Assembly: GCA_937958985.1 (NCBI GenBank)
Contig: CALGLV010000006.1
Coordinates: 124,001 to 188,000 of the forward strand
Source: an uncultured Aquimarina sp.
GTDB taxonomy: Bacteria > Bacteroidota > Bacteroidia > Flavobacteriales > Flavobacteriaceae
Direction of reading: 5' to 3'
DNA length: 64,000 nucleotides
Each line of letters opens with the position of its first letter. Positions within the stretch are counted from its first letter, which is position 1. Shown here one piece after another: positions 29,260 through 40,183 of this stretch. The notes below the pieces were generated by a model. The model saw nothing but the letters and a program-made list of their open reading frames with translations. It had not been told where the DNA came from and ran no database searches. A program made the position numbers and the translations under genes.

Positions 29260-29559
29260 TTAAATTTCTAGTAATCCATTTTCAGAACCTGAAAAGTCGT
29301 TCCAAACTAATTTATCAGCTTGTTCATCATTAACCCATATTTTTCCATCTACTACATATTTAAATTCAAACGAGTTATTTACGGGTAAATTAATTACTCC
29401 TTTGAAAACTCCGTCTTTTCTCTTTTTTAAAGGAAGCTCCTTAGGGCTCCAATTATTAAAAGCTCCTGCAACCTCTACAGATTTTGCTTCTTTTGCAGGT
29501 ACAGTAAAGGTAACCTTACATTCTGGCTTTGATTTTAAAAATTGCTTTGAAATTGCCAT
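29260..29559 (-). CDS. AMPK/CBM48-like glycogen-binding domain protein
   Basis: KSVEVAGAFNNWSPKELPLKKRKDGVFKGVINLP...FEFKYVVDGKIWVND. Confidence 0.88.
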   Translation of the reverse strand: MAISKQFLKSKPECKVTFTVPAKEAKSVEVAGAFNNWSPKELPLKKRKDGVFKGVINLPVNNSFEFKYVVDGKIWVNDEQADKLVWNDFSGSENGLLEI

Positions 29560-29712
29560 ATAATAAATTTTAATTAATGCTGTGAAGTTATAAAAAACTT
29601 TTATTCAAACACGGTAAATGCATATGAATCAGCTAATTATTAACATGCTGACAAAACTAACCCTCTTTTTTTACCAGATCTGTATTTAAAATCTTATTTT
29701 TAAATAAAAAAA

Positions 29713-30153
29713 ATGTTTTCTAAATCAAAAAAGACTGAAGAAAATATAGATTTACGACAAAAAGAAATTTTTGAACACGCCCAAGAGCGTATAAAAGAAA
29801 AAAAAAATCTATACACACATTTCTTATTTTACTTAGTTGGTTGTGTGTTTTTTATAATACTAAATGTGCTGCTGGATTTCGGTTCTGAATTCAAACCTTT
29901 TGAACTAGATTGGTTTGTATATGCAGTTTTAGCTTGGTCATTTTTTATGATGATTCACACTTTTCGAGTATTACTTTTTAGCAAATTTATGGGTAAAGCT
30001 TGGAAAGCTAAACAAATGACCTATTTAGTAGAAAAGCAACAAATTAAAATTGCAGAAATGCAACAAAAGCTTAGCTTAGAAATTCCTAAGGAAGCAAATA
30101 CTGATAAAAATATACTTTTGGATAAAACCAATAATTCTGAAATCAACAATTAA
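29713..30153 (+). CDS. 2TM domain protein
   Basis: AQERIKEKKNLYTHFLFYLVGCVFFIILNVLL...WFVYAVLAWSFFMMIHTFRVLLF. Confidence 0.85.
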   Translation: MFSKSKKTEENIDLRQKEIFEHAQERIKEKKNLYTHFLFYLVGCVFFIILNVLLDFGSEFKPFELDWFVYAVLAWSFFMMIHTFRVLLFSKFMGKAWKAKQMTYLVEKQQIKIAEMQQKLSLEIPKEANTDKNILLDKTNNSEINN

Positions 30154-30653
30154 TGTTAACACTAATAGTAGCCGCATCTGAAAACGATGTTATTGGAAAA
30201 AACAATGACCTTTTATGGCATTTACCAAACGATTTCAAACGCTTTAAAAAACTGACTACAGGCCATTATATCATAATGGGCAGAAAAACATTTGATTCAT
30301 TACCTGGTATATTACCCAATAGAACCCATATTATAATTTCTCGCAAACGCAATTTAACAATAGAGGATTGCTCTGTAATTAACTCCCTTGAAAATGCTGT
30401 TCGATTAGCCTATGCAAAAGATGAGCAACCGTATATTATTGGTGGCGGTGAAATTTATAAGAAAGCAATAAATATTGCTGATAAGTTGGAAATAACTCGT
30501 GTTCACACAACTTTAGAAGGAGATACTTTTTTTCCTATTATAGATCCAGCAGTTTGGGTTTTAACTGCTGAAGAGGTTCATAAAAAAGACGACAAACACA
30601 AATACGACTATTCGTTTTTAACATACGAAAGAAGAAAACCAAGATTCAAGTAA
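30153..30653 (+). CDS. folA: Dihydrofolate reductase
   Basis: LTLIVAASENDVIGKNNDLLWHLPNDFKRFKKLTTGHYIIMGRKTFDSLP. Confidence 0.96.
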   Translation: MLTLIVAASENDVIGKNNDLLWHLPNDFKRFKKLTTGHYIIMGRKTFDSLPGILPNRTHIIISRKRNLTIEDCSVINSLENAVRLAYAKDEQPYIIGGGEIYKKAINIADKLEITRVHTTLEGDTFFPIIDPAVWVLTAEEVHKKDDKHKYDYSFLTYERRKPRFK

Positions 30654-30673
30654 TTTCCAAGGCAATTAACATC

Positions 30674-32791
30674 CTATTCCATTAAGTCCAAAGCTTCTTT
30701 TACAGAAGTTACCGGGTACTTACACGCATTATCTTGGCAAATAAATATAAAGGTGCCGCTTTCTTTAAACCTTCCTTTAAAAAGAGGGTTTTCAGAAGAC
30801 ACATCGGTACCTGCTATAATTTTATTAGGGTAATAATTTTGATTAATTTTTTGGACTATGCTTTTTGCTTCCTTACCAGTAACCACAACCTCATAAAAAG
30901 TATCTGAAAAATTCAAATAAAGATCCATCCAATTGGAGTAACCCGATGGGTACTCAACAATACTTGGCTGAATGTTATGCAACATTGCTTTAGATTTCTC
31001 AAGGTATTTTGGGTTTGAAAAATAATGATACAACCTATACAAATTCTTAGCCATTATAGAGTTAGACGCAGGTATAACTTGATCCAAAGATTCTATATTT
31101 CTACTTACTAAAGAGTCATCTAGATTAGAAGTAAAAAAATACAATTTACTTGTTGGGTCATAAAAATGATTATCAACATAATCAATCATAATCTTCGATA
31201 GCTTTAAATACTTCTCATCGAGTGTTACCTCATAAAGAGAAATGAAAGCTTCTATTGTGGCCGCATAATCCTCTAGATAACCATTTATGGTACTTTTCCC
31301 TTCTTTATAATTATGCCAAAGTTTTCCAGAATTATCCAATTGATTTTTTTCAAGAAAAGCGGCATTTTTAAGTGCTACATCTAAAAAAGAGGAGTCATTA
31401 AAAGCTTTAAAAGCATCCACATATCCTTTTAACATTAATGCATTCCACGAGGTTAATGTTTTATCATCAAGCCTTGGTCTTTGTCGTTTTGCCCTTGCTG
31501 TAAATAGTGTTTTTTTCCACTCCTTTTGTTTATTTAAAAATGAATTTAAATCGAGCTTGTTCTTTTTTACAAATTCATTATCACTAGCATTACGAATTAA
31601 AACGTAGTTATTATGTTCCCAGGCTCCATAATCATTAATGTTATAATATTTTGAAAAAAGCTCAAAATCACCTGCTAATAATTCCTGCAATTCTTTTTTA
31701 TTCCACACATAAAAAGCGCCTTCTTCTAACTCTTTAGAGTTATTTAAACTATCCGCATCTAACGAAGAGTAAAAAGCACCTTCGGAAGAAGTCAACTCTC
31801 TTTCTACAAAATTAAGCGTTTCATATACTACTTGTTTGTACCAATCATTTCCTGTCTTTAAATAAGCTTCTGAATACAAACTAATTAGCTGAGCATTATC
31901 ATAAAGCATTTTTTCGAAGTGAGGGACATGCCATTTAGCATCTGTAGAATATCTAGAAAAACCGCCACCAACATGATCGTAAACGCCTCCGTAAGAAATT
32001 TTATCGAGGGTATTTATAACATATTTATTTAAGTCATCGTTATTTATTTGATGTGCGTAACGTAACAAAAACTGATAGTTATTTGGCATCATAAATTTTG
32101 GATCTATATTTAGTCCGCCTTTCTCTCTATCAAAACTCTTGCTCCAATTGTCTAATGCTTTTACTAACGTATCACTATCAAATTTAATTTCATTTTCGTT
32201 GGGAGAAACCAAGCTAAGTTGTTTCATGCCTTTTGCAAGGCGTTCGGCATATTCAATTAATTTTTCAGGATTGGTATTGTAAGCATTTTGTACTTGATTT
32301 AATGCGTTCACCCATTGTTCTTTTGGAAAATAAGTGCCTCCCCAAATAGGTCTTCCATCGGGCAATGCAATTACATTTAAAGGCCAACCACCACGACCTG
32401 TCATTAATTGCACGGCACTCATATATACCTGGTCTATATCTGGGCGCTCCTCTTTATCTATTTTAATAGCTATGAATTTACTATTCATCAAATCTGCAAC
32501 AGTAGAATCTTCGAAACTTTCTTTTTCCATTACATGACACCAATGGCAAGCTGCGTAACCTACGCTTATAAGCATTAGCTTATTTTCTTTTTTTGATTGC
32601 GCAAGGGCCTCTGGATTCCATGCTTTCCAATTTACTGGGTTATGTGCATGTTGAAGCAAATAAGGACTAGTCTCCTTAATTAAGTCGTTAGTAAATTTAT
32701 GTGAAGACATCGATTTCTTTTTTTGTGTGTTGCAACTAGAAAGCAATAAGAAAAAAGAAACCAAAAAAACTGCTAATTGTAAAAACCTCAT
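30674..32791 (-). CDS. DUF255 thioredoxin-like/glycoside-hydrolase-fold protein (YyaL/SSP411-like)
   Basis: [45 protein letters not shown]. Start placed at internal Met giving [20 protein letters not shown]. Confidence 0.9.
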   Translation of the reverse strand: MRFLQLAVFLVSFFLLLSSCNTQKKKSMSSHKFTNDLIKETSPYLLQHAHNPVNWKAWNPEALAQSKKENKLMLISVGYAACHWCHVMEKESFEDSTVADLMNSKFIAIKIDKEERPDIDQVYMSAVQLMTGRGGWPLNVIALPDGRPIWGGTYFPKEQWVNALNQVQNAYNTNPEKLIEYAERLAKGMKQLSLVSPNENEIKFDSDTLVKALDNWSKSFDREKGGLNIDPKFMMPNNYQFLLRYAHQINNDDLNKYVINTLDKISYGGVYDHVGGGFSRYSTDAKWHVPHFEKMLYDNAQLISLYSEAYLKTGNDWYKQVVYETLNFVERELTSSEGAFYSSLDADSLNNSKELEEGAFYVWNKKELQELLAGDFELFSKYYNINDYGAWEHNNYVLIRNASDNEFVKKNKLDLNSFLNKQKEWKKTLFTARAKRQRPRLDDKTLTSWNALMLKGYVDAFKAFNDSSFLDVALKNAAFLEKNQLDNSGKLWHNYKEGKSTINGYLEDYAATIEAFISLYEVTLDEKYLKLSKIMIDYVDNHFYDPTSKLYFFTSNLDDSLVSRNIESLDQVIPASNSIMAKNLYRLYHYFSNPKYLEKSKAMLHNIQPSIVEYPSGYSNWMDLYLNFSDTFYEVVVTGKEAKSIVQKINQNYYPNKIIAGTDVSSENPLFKGRFKESGTFIFICQDNACKYPVTSVKEALDLME

Positions 32792-32803
32792 ATTGTAAAA
32801 ATA

Positions 32804-32839
32804 CACAAGGTGTGCTAGTTTATTACTAACACACCTTGT
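32804..32839 (-). terminator. Hairpin downstream of dodecin gene
   Basis: acaaggtgtgctagt ... actaacacaccttgt, 15-bp stem with one G-U-type mismatch. Confidence 0.6.
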
Positions 32840-32859
32840 AAATTTCAAAAAAAGATGAA

Positions 32860-33063
32860 TTATTTTACTTCAAAAGTAATTTTTAGATTAACTCTAAAAT
32901 CGTCAACTTCACCATTATCGTTTACTGTAGCACTCTGAGATTGTACGAAAACAGATTTAATATTTTTTACAGATTTTGAAGCATGCTGTACCGCTTTTTT
33001 AGTTGCATCTTCCCAACTTTTTGATGAATTTGATAATACTTCTATTACTTTTAAAACTGCCAT
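32860..33063 (-). CDS. Dodecin
   Basis: 67 aa: [44 protein letters not shown]. Confidence 0.94.
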   Translation of the reverse strand: MAVLKVIEVLSNSSKSWEDATKKAVQHASKSVKNIKSVFVQSQSATVNDNGEVDDFRVNLKITFEVK

Positions 33064-33154
33064 TTAGTTATTCTTTAAAAAATTAATAATTTATTTACAT
33101 AAATATACTTTTTTAGCAGATAATATCAAATATATATACTTAAATTATTAATTA

Positions 33155-34066
33155 TTAACCATTTATTGCTTCTACCGTAGATATTTTACCCGGAAGCATT
33201 TCTTTAAGCATGGTTTCAATTCCGTTTTTTAATGTAAATGTTGACGATGGACATCCACTACAGGCTCCTTGTAAAATCACCTCTACCTTTTGTGTCGTTT
33301 CATCATAATTTTGAAACTGAATATTTCCGCCATCACTAGCCACAGCAGGCTTTACATATTCTTCAATAATGTCAACAATTTGTTTAGATATAGGATCTAA
33401 ACTGTCTACTTGCTGTTCGCTTTGCTCACTTGAAACCTGCGAGTTTATATTTTTAGTTTCGCTTTCAGAAACAACTTCCTTACCTTCTTCTAAATACGAT
33501 CTTAAGAATTCTCGAATTTCATTAGAGATATCATTCCATTCTACCCTATCATATTTAGTAATAGAAACGTAATTATCGTCGAAAAACACTTCTTTAACAA
33601 AAGGAAACTGAAAAAGTGCTGATGCTAATGGAGAGTGTATTGCTTCATCTAAATTTTTATATTCCAAAGACCTAAGAACCAATTTTTTATTTGCTACATA
33701 CTTTTGAACACTAGGGTTTGGTGTGCTTTCAGCATAAACAGTAACAGGTACTTTTTTTGTGGTGTTATTTTCTGCGTTTATAACTAAATCACCAGAATTT
33801 AAATAAGCTTCAATTTGCTCAGACACTTCATTCTGAACATCTTCCCAACCAACAATATCGTATTTATTGATTGCAACAAAATTTTGAGAAATAAATATTT
33901 GCTTCACAAAAGGCAAATGAAATAACTGTTGGGCTAAAGGAGAAATTTTCGCCTCTTCTATATTAGCAAATTCATAGCTAATATGTTGGGTAATAAAATG
34001 ATTAGCTTCAAACTTCATAATATCATCATGAGAAGTAGGAACGGTTTTTATTGTAAACTTTTTCAT
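33155..34066 (-). CDS. Nfu/NifU-like Fe-S scaffold with two Nfu_N-like domains
   Basis: C-terminal VKPAVASDGGNIQF...GACSGCPSSTFTLKNGIE; Nfu_N motif ESTPNPSVQKYVANK. Confidence 0.92.
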   Translation of the reverse strand: MKKFTIKTVPTSHDDIMKFEANHFITQHISYEFANIEEAKISPLAQQLFHLPFVKQIFISQNFVAINKYDIVGWEDVQNEVSEQIEAYLNSGDLVINAENNTTKKVPVTVYAESTPNPSVQKYVANKKLVLRSLEYKNLDEAIHSPLASALFQFPFVKEVFFDDNYVSITKYDRVEWNDISNEIREFLRSYLEEGKEVVSESETKNINSQVSSEQSEQQVDSLDPISKQIVDIIEEYVKPAVASDGGNIQFQNYDETTQKVEVILQGACSGCPSSTFTLKNGIETMLKEMLPGKISTVEAING

Positions 34067-34157
34067 AGTAAAATGGTACTAAAACTAAAATTTATGTTTC
34101 AATGCAAATTTAAGCATTAGATAACAATACACTAACTACTTTAATCTTCATTAACAA

Positions 34158-34198
34158 ATAAAAAAGAAAAAGCCAACTTATAAATAAGCTGGCTTTTC
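34158..34198 (-). terminator. Terminator-like hairpin
   Basis: aaaaagccaactta-taaa-taagctggctttt. Confidence 0.65.
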
Positions 34199-34230
34199 CA
34201 TCATCAAATAACTCAAACAATCAAAATATT

Positions 34231-34464
34231 TTAAGCGTAAACTTCCAATTTATAAGAAAAAGGAGTTTCGTTATATAACCAATCTATAGTGTAATAAAAC
34301 TCATAAGCAATCATTGTTTTTGCTTGCTTCATTTTAGCCTTCTTTTTGGCTGGTATTTTTATTTCTAATTTTTCGTAATCTAAAAACTGACTATCAACAC
34401 TTTTGGTATTACCTAATACCAATCCGCTTATTCCTAAAAAAATAACTAAAAATAATGTTTTCAT
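34231..34464 (-). CDS. Small secreted hypothetical protein
   Basis: 77 aa with signal peptide MKTLFLVIFLGISGLVLG. Confidence 0.6.
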   Translation of the reverse strand: MKTLFLVIFLGISGLVLGNTKSVDSQFLDYEKLEIKIPAKKKAKMKQAKTMIAYEFYYTIDWLYNETPFSYKLEVYA

Positions 34465-34585
34465 AGTGTCGAGTTTTTTGATTTAGTCGTGTATATTGCT
34501 TTCAATTACAGATACAATATAGCGACACTAATCGTTACTTAACGTATAAAAATGTTAAAATTATGTTTTTGTAGGTTTATTCTTA

Positions 34586-35377
34586 CTAAAAATCATCGAT
34601 TAAACACACTTTAGCTTCGTCAAAGTACATTTTTGAGATAAATTTAATTGTTTTTTTATTGAAATTGGTATAGAAACGAACGTTAAAAGTCTTGTTATCG
34701 GTATTTAATAAATTTTCATCTATCAATACTTGCTTTGTTTGTATTGCTACAGCAGCTCCCGAATCTATTATTTGCACTCTTTGAGGCACTATTTTTTTTA
34801 ATAAAGGAATTAAATATGGATAGTGACTACAACCAAGCACCAAATAATCAATATTAGCTTCTACCAAAGGATCCACAAAACTTTTTAAAAGGTTCTGTAA
34901 TTTAATGCTATCAAAATCACCTGATTCAATGTGCTCTACTAAACCTTTACCAACAACTTCTATTATTGTGGTATTTTTTGAATACAGTTCCGCTGTTTCA
35001 TGAAATAACTGGCTTGATAGTGTGCCCTTAGTCGCTAAAACACCTATGGTATGTGTTTGCGATCTCAAGGCCGCAGGCTTAATTGCCGGTTCAATGCCTA
35101 TAAACGGAATATCATAGTTTTTACGCAAGCTTTGAATTGCGTTTGTTGTGGCAGTATTACATGCTACTACAATTAACTTGCAGCCGGCAGATAGCAACCA
35201 ATCAACATTTTTTTCACAAAGTGCTAAAATCGCTTCTTTTGAGCGCTCACCATAGGGTGCATTTTTGCTATCGGCTAAATAAATTATATCCTCATTAGGT
35301 AACAGCTTAACTATTTCTCTCAAAATAGAAGTTCCTCCAACACCAGAATCAAAAACGCCAATAGGTTGATTTCTCAT
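34586..35377 (-). CDS. murI: Glutamate racemase
   Basis: IGVFDSGVGGTSILREI, LIVVACNTATTNAI, LVLGCSHYPYLIPLL. Confidence 0.97.
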   Translation of the reverse strand: MRNQPIGVFDSGVGGTSILREIVKLLPNEDIIYLADSKNAPYGERSKEAILALCEKNVDWLLSAGCKLIVVACNTATTNAIQSLRKNYDIPFIGIEPAIKPAALRSQTHTIGVLATKGTLSSQLFHETAELYSKNTTIIEVVGKGLVEHIESGDFDSIKLQNLLKSFVDPLVEANIDYLVLGCSHYPYLIPLLKKIVPQRVQIIDSGAAVAIQTKQVLIDENLLNTDNKTFNVRFYTNFNKKTIKFISKMYFDEAKVCLIDDF

Positions 35378-35390
35378 AATTTTCTAAAAT

Positions 35391-35425
35391 AAAAAAAGCC
35401 ACCCTATTAAAGGTAGCTTTTTTAT
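35391..35425 (-). terminator. Terminator for OmpH/BamA cluster
   Basis: aaaaaaagccaccctattaaaggtagctttttt. Confidence 0.65.
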
Positions 35426-35442
35426 TTTTTTTGTAATTTATA

Positions 35443-35955
35443 TTATTGAATTCCCAAATCTTTCTTTACATCAGCCATTAAATCATAACCTTCAGCAAGG
35501 ATTAATCCTGTACCTGTGGTAGCATCCATAACATACTGAAAACCTTTAGCACGAGCTACTTTTTGAACTGCTACTCTAGCTTTTTCTATTACAGGCTTTA
35601 ATAATTCCACCTCTTTCTTTTGCAAATCTTTTAATGCGTTATTTCTGTACTCTCCAATAGTTCTTTCTGTTGATTGAACTTCTTGAACTCTTTTAGTGTT
35701 CTCTTCTTGAGTTTTTGTTGCTGCCTCAGAATCGTAACGTTTAGCTTTAGCTTGAAGCTCACCCATCATCGTTTTGATTTCAGCATCGTAATTCTTTTGT
35801 AGACGCTCTAACTCATTCATAGCACTTTTATATTCAGGCATACTATTCACTAATTCTTGAGAAGCGATATGCGCTACTTTACTTTGTGCATTTGCGAAGT
35901 TACTTACTCCAAAAATTAATGCTACTGCTACAATAAGTGTTTTAATTTGTTTCAT
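35443..35955 (-). CDS. OmpH/Skp family periplasmic chaperone
   Basis: KVAHIASQELVNSMPEYKSAMNELERLQKNYDAEI; signal peptide. Confidence 0.92.
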   Translation of the reverse strand: MKQIKTLIVAVALIFGVSNFANAQSKVAHIASQELVNSMPEYKSAMNELERLQKNYDAEIKTMMGELQAKAKRYDSEAATKTQEENTKRVQEVQSTERTIGEYRNNALKDLQKKEVELLKPVIEKARVAVQKVARAKGFQYVMDATTGTGLILAEGYDLMADVKKDLGIQ

Positions 35956-35979
35956 TATATTTTGATTTATCTAAATTTA

Positions 35980-36774
35980 TTATTGTTTACTATTTTTTTT
36001 TGCTTCTAATATAGAATCTCTTTTTCTTTTTCGAGCTTCTAATAATTTATTTCTACGATCTTCGTATTCTTTGATTTTTTCTTGCCTTAATTTTTCTCTA
36101 GCAGCTCTTTTTTCTTCAATCAAGCGTTCTCTTTCTGCCAGTTTTGCCTCAGCTGCTGCTTTTCTTTCTTGCAACTCTTTGTCTACTTCTAAAGAGTTGT
36201 CTTCGTCATTCTCAAGAGCTCTTTTTGCTCCCTTTCCTTTTAACTGTTGTCTTTTAGCTGAGCGTGTTATTATTCTTAAAACAAGATCACTTATATCGTA
36301 CCTATCCGCACTATAAAGCATTACCAAATCTGCTGATTTATCTAAAATAAAATCGTACTTCTTGTTTTTAGCAATTTCTTGTACTGCATTAAAAACTTGA
36401 TCTTGAATTGGTTGAATTAATCGTTGCTTTTGCTTTACTAAATCACCCGCTGGGCCAAATCTTTTTTGTTGATAATCGGAAACTTCTTTTTCTTTAAAAT
36501 AAATATCTTCTTCTCTTTCCTCAACAAGTTCTTTGGTTAATAAAACCTTTTCACTCTCAAGGGCATTTTTTAATAAATCTACCTCAGCATTCAGTGCATC
36601 AATTTCACCTTTCCATTTCACAACTTTGTTTTCCAGTTGACTTTTTGCTTCGTTGTAATCTCCTACATTTTCTAGAATATAGTCCATATCAATATAACCA
36701 ACACGAACACCTCTTTGCGCATTAACTGACAAACAAATAAAGGATACTAAAAAAGAATATATGTATAACCTCAT
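35980..36774 (-). CDS. OmpH/Skp family protein with charged C-terminal extension
   Basis: VRVGYIDMDYILENVGDYNEAKSQLENKV; coiled coil; Lys/Arg/Glu-rich tail. Confidence 0.9.
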   Translation of the reverse strand: MRLYIYSFLVSFICLSVNAQRGVRVGYIDMDYILENVGDYNEAKSQLENKVVKWKGEIDALNAEVDLLKNALESEKVLLTKELVEEREEDIYFKEKEVSDYQQKRFGPAGDLVKQKQRLIQPIQDQVFNAVQEIAKNKKYDFILDKSADLVMLYSADRYDISDLVLRIITRSAKRQQLKGKGAKRALENDEDNSLEVDKELQERKAAAEAKLAERERLIEEKRAAREKLRQEKIKEYEDRRNKLLEARKRKRDSILEAKKNSKQ

Positions 36775-36817
36775 TTTAACTATGTTTTATTAATTATGAA
36801 ATAATCGTGCCAAAATA

Positions 36818-39457
36818 CTAAAATTGTTGCCCTAATACAAAATGTGTTTCCCAACCATGAGCTCCGGATTCTCCGTTTAAAGGGTCAAATCCAAAAGCCT
36901 GATCGATTCCTAAAAGCCCAAAAGCTGGTAAAAATATACGGATTCCAACTCCTGCAGAACGATTCAATTGAAAAGGATTAAATTGTCTGAAATTATTATA
37001 AGCCGATCCTCCTTCTAAGAAAGTAAGGCCATATACAGTCGCAGAAGGTTTTAAACTAATTGGGTATCGAAGCTCTAATGAAAACTTATTATATATAGTA
37101 GAAGCCCCTTCATTGACAACACTATCAGGTGCTAAGTCTGAGGTATTTGAAATTACCTGACCATCAGGATAACCTCTTAATGCAATATTTTCTACCGAAG
37201 CTAATCCACTATTGTTTCCACCTAATCCACTACCACCTAACTGAAATCTTTCAAAAGGTATTTCTCCTTTATCTGTGTTATACGCACCCAAGAAACCAAA
37301 TTTAAACGAAGATTTTAAAACGAATTTTTTAGGCAAACTTGTATACCAATCTCCAGAAAAACTAACTTTATAATACTCTAACCATTTAAATCGCTGCTGA
37401 TCTATCTCTGATACTCTTTGAGGAACTGGCTGTCCATTGATACTACCGCCTATAGCGTCAATTTCTTTGGCTCTTTCTGCTCTTAACGCAGCCCAATCTG
37501 TGTTTTCAAATAACGAATATGGGAAAGATGTTTTAAACGAAAAAGAAAGATCTGAACCTCCCACAGGAAATATCGGGCTTATCGAAGTATTATTCCTACT
37601 TATACCAAAAGTATAGTTTAAATCATTCGAGTTACCATTACCGAACGTAAAAAGTCCGAATTGAAAGTTATTTAAATCATAATAATTAAATCCTATACTT
37701 TGTGATAATGTAAAGAAATCATCAGGCCATTTCAATCGTTTTGCAATTCCTATTCTACCTCCTGTTAGCAAGAAACTTTGATTTCTATCAACTTCTCTTG
37801 TATCAAAATTAAAACGAAACTGATTTCTATGTTGAAATGAAACCGATAACTGAAAAGGTTTTTTACCTCCTAACCAAGGCTCTACAAAAGACAAGCTATA
37901 AGTTCTAAATGACTGACTAACTTGCGCTCTTAATGATAAACTTTGTCCGTCACCAGAAGGAAGGGGTTGGTACGATTTTTTATTAAAAATATTTTTAATA
38001 GAAAAATTATTAAAACTAAGCCCTACTGTACCTATAAATCCGGTACCTCCAAAGCCACCTTGCAATTCAAATTGACTGGCTCCTTTTTCTACTACCGAAT
38101 ACTCAATATCAACAGTACCAGCATTAGGGTCTGGGTTTTTAATATTTGGTATTAGTTGTTCTGCATCAAAAAAGTTGGTTTGCCCTAATTCACGTAATGT
38201 TCTAATTATTTTTTGCTTACTATAAACTTCACCTGGTCTTGTTCTAATATTTCTGTATAAAACATGATCGTTGGTTTTTGTGTTACCCACCGCAGTAATA
38301 CGGTCAAAACGGGTTAATTTGCCTTCTGTTATTCTTATTTCAAAATCAATGGTATCATTTTGAACATTTACTTCTACCGGATTAATTCTTGAAAAGAAGT
38401 ATCCGTTATTTTGATATAAATTAGTGATATCATTAGCATCAGGTCTTGAAGGGTCACTGATTCTTTTTTCTAATAAGACTCCGTTATATACATCGCCTTT
38501 TTTTAAGACAAGCTGCTTTGCTAATTGCTCATCTGTATAAACACTGTTACCTATAAAACTAATTTTTCCAAAATAATGCCTGTTACCTTCTTCAATATTC
38601 AATTGAAGTGCAATATCTTCTTCTCCTTTAATTATGGTATCACTAATAATCCTAGCGTCGCGATACCCTTTCTCTTTATATTTTTCAAGGATTTTTTCTT
38701 TACCCTCTTTATAATCTTCTGCAATAAATTTTGAGCGCTTCCAAAATCGAAATGGATTTTTTCGTTTTGTCTTTTTTAAATATTTTCTGATTTTTTTATC
38801 AGAAATTTTATCATTCCCTACAATAGATATGCTGTCGATTTTTACTCGGTCGGCTTTATCTACCCTAACAACCATATTTACCGAGTTGTTCGCTATTGTA
38901 TCTTTAACCTCTGTAGTATTGATTAAAACTTTAGTATTTAGATAACCTTTATCTCTGTAGCTTTTTTTAATGTAGTTTTTTGTATTCGTAACTAAGTTTT
39001 CGGTTACTTTAGCTCCTTTCTTAAGTTCATTATCCTTTAAAAAAGTGGCTCTTTTAGATTTACTTACACCATCTATTCTAACTTCATTTAAAACGGGTAC
39101 TTGAGTAATCTGAAGCTCTAAATCTGCTACATTATCCTCTATTTTAGTGATATAAAAATTAATATCCTTAAAAAGGCCTAAGTCCCATAATTTTTTAACG
39201 GTTCTACTAATTTTATCTCCTGGCAAATAAATTAGTTCTCCCTCGCGTAAACCTGTATATGTTATTATGGTACTTTTACTGTAGGTTGTGGTTCCCGTAA
39301 CTTCAATTTTACCTAAAGTATATTGTTTACCATCGGCTAAGGAAATATCCTGAGCTTTTAAAACAGTAGTACTTATTAGTAATAAAAGTGTAAATATATG
39401 AAGCTGGAAAGCAGTTTTGATAACTACTTTAGGTGAGTTGCTCGCTTGTTTTTCCAA
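36818..39457 (-). CDS. bamA: Outer membrane assembly protein BamA
   Basis: Repeated POTRA domains and Omp85 barrel (RAGVGIRIFLP... ending FVLGQQF). Confidence 0.95.
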   Translation of the reverse strand: MEKQASNSPKVVIKTAFQLHIFTLLLLISTTVLKAQDISLADGKQYTLGKIEVTGTTTYSKSTIITYTGLREGELIYLPGDKISRTVKKLWDLGLFKDINFYITKIEDNVADLELQITQVPVLNEVRIDGVSKSKRATFLKDNELKKGAKVTENLVTNTKNYIKKSYRDKGYLNTKVLINTTEVKDTIANNSVNMVVRVDKADRVKIDSISIVGNDKISDKKIRKYLKKTKRKNPFRFWKRSKFIAEDYKEGKEKILEKYKEKGYRDARIISDTIIKGEEDIALQLNIEEGNRHYFGKISFIGNSVYTDEQLAKQLVLKKGDVYNGVLLEKRISDPSRPDANDITNLYQNNGYFFSRINPVEVNVQNDTIDFEIRITEGKLTRFDRITAVGNTKTNDHVLYRNIRTRPGEVYSKQKIIRTLRELGQTNFFDAEQLIPNIKNPDPNAGTVDIEYSVVEKGASQFELQGGFGGTGFIGTVGLSFNNFSIKNIFNKKSYQPLPSGDGQSLSLRAQVSQSFRTYSLSFVEPWLGGKKPFQLSVSFQHRNQFRFNFDTREVDRNQSFLLTGGRIGIAKRLKWPDDFFTLSQSIGFNYYDLNNFQFGLFTFGNGNSNDLNYTFGISRNNTSISPIFPVGGSDLSFSFKTSFPYSLFENTDWAALRAERAKEIDAIGGSINGQPVPQRVSEIDQQRFKWLEYYKVSFSGDWYTSLPKKFVLKSSFKFGFLGAYNTDKGEIPFERFQLGGSGLGGNNSGLASVENIALRGYPDGQVISNTSDLAPDSVVNEGASTIYNKFSLELRYPISLKPSATVYGLTFLEGGSAYNNFRQFNPFQLNRSAGVGIRIFLPAFGLLGIDQAFGFDPLNGESGAHGWETHFVLGQQF

Positions 39458-40169
39458 ATCTTCGTTCTCTTTGTTGATAATTTAAAATTGCTTCGTATAG
39501 ATGCTCTGCAGTGAAATCAGGCCATAAAACTGGCGAAAAAAACAATTCTGCGTAAGCTATCTGCCATAACAAAAAATTGCTAATGCGTTGTTCTCCGCTA
39601 GTGCGAATCAACAAATCTACATCGGGCATTGATTTTGTATATAAATGCTCTTTAATAACTTGCTCTGTTATTAAATGTGGCGAAATTAAATTATTTTTTA
39701 CTTTATCTGCTATTTCTTGAAAAGTATTTACCAATTCTTCTCTTGCCCCATAACTCAATGCCAATGTTAACACCATTTCGTTATAGTCTTTGGTTTCTTC
39801 AATAGCCGATTCCAACTCTCGTTTAGCCTTATCTGGAAGCGAATTTATATCGCCTATAATATTAAGGCGTACTTTCTTTGAATGAAAAAGCGGAAGTTCT
39901 GAACGCAATGATTTTACTAATAATCGCATTAACGCATTCACTTCTAGCTTTGGACGCTTCCAATTTTCTGTGGAAAAGGCATATAGCGTTAAGTAACCTA
40001 TCCCAAGCTTAACACTTGTTTCAATTACTGTTTTCACACTTTTCGTTCCATTTTCATGCCCAAAAGCCCGCATCATTCCCTGACTTTTAGCCCAGCGACC
40101 ATTACCATCCATAATAATGGCGACATGCTGAGGGATTTTAGAAGTGTTTATTTGTTCTTTTAAACTCAT
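39429..40169 (-). CDS. uppS: Isoprenyl transferase (undecaprenyl-PP synthase)
   Basis: HVAIIMDGNGRWAKSQGMMRAFGHENG, YLTLYAFSTENWKRP, LLIRTSGEQRISNFLLWQIAYAE. Confidence 0.96.
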   Translation of the reverse strand: MSLKEQINTSKIPQHVAIIMDGNGRWAKSQGMMRAFGHENGTKSVKTVIETSVKLGIGYLTLYAFSTENWKRPKLEVNALMRLLVKSLRSELPLFHSKKVRLNIIGDINSLPDKAKRELESAIEETKDYNEMVLTLALSYGAREELVNTFQEIADKVKNNLISPHLITEQVIKEHLYTKSMPDVDLLIRTSGEQRISNFLLWQIAYAELFFSPVLWPDFTAEHLYEAILNYQQRERRFGKTSEQLT

Positions 40170-40183
40170 TTTTCATTAAAACA

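Noticed and set aside
35443-40169. Two adjacent OmpH genes before bamA/uppS as a novel duplication
   Set aside because: Tandem OmpH-like genes beside bamA and uppS are ordinary in Flavobacteriia.
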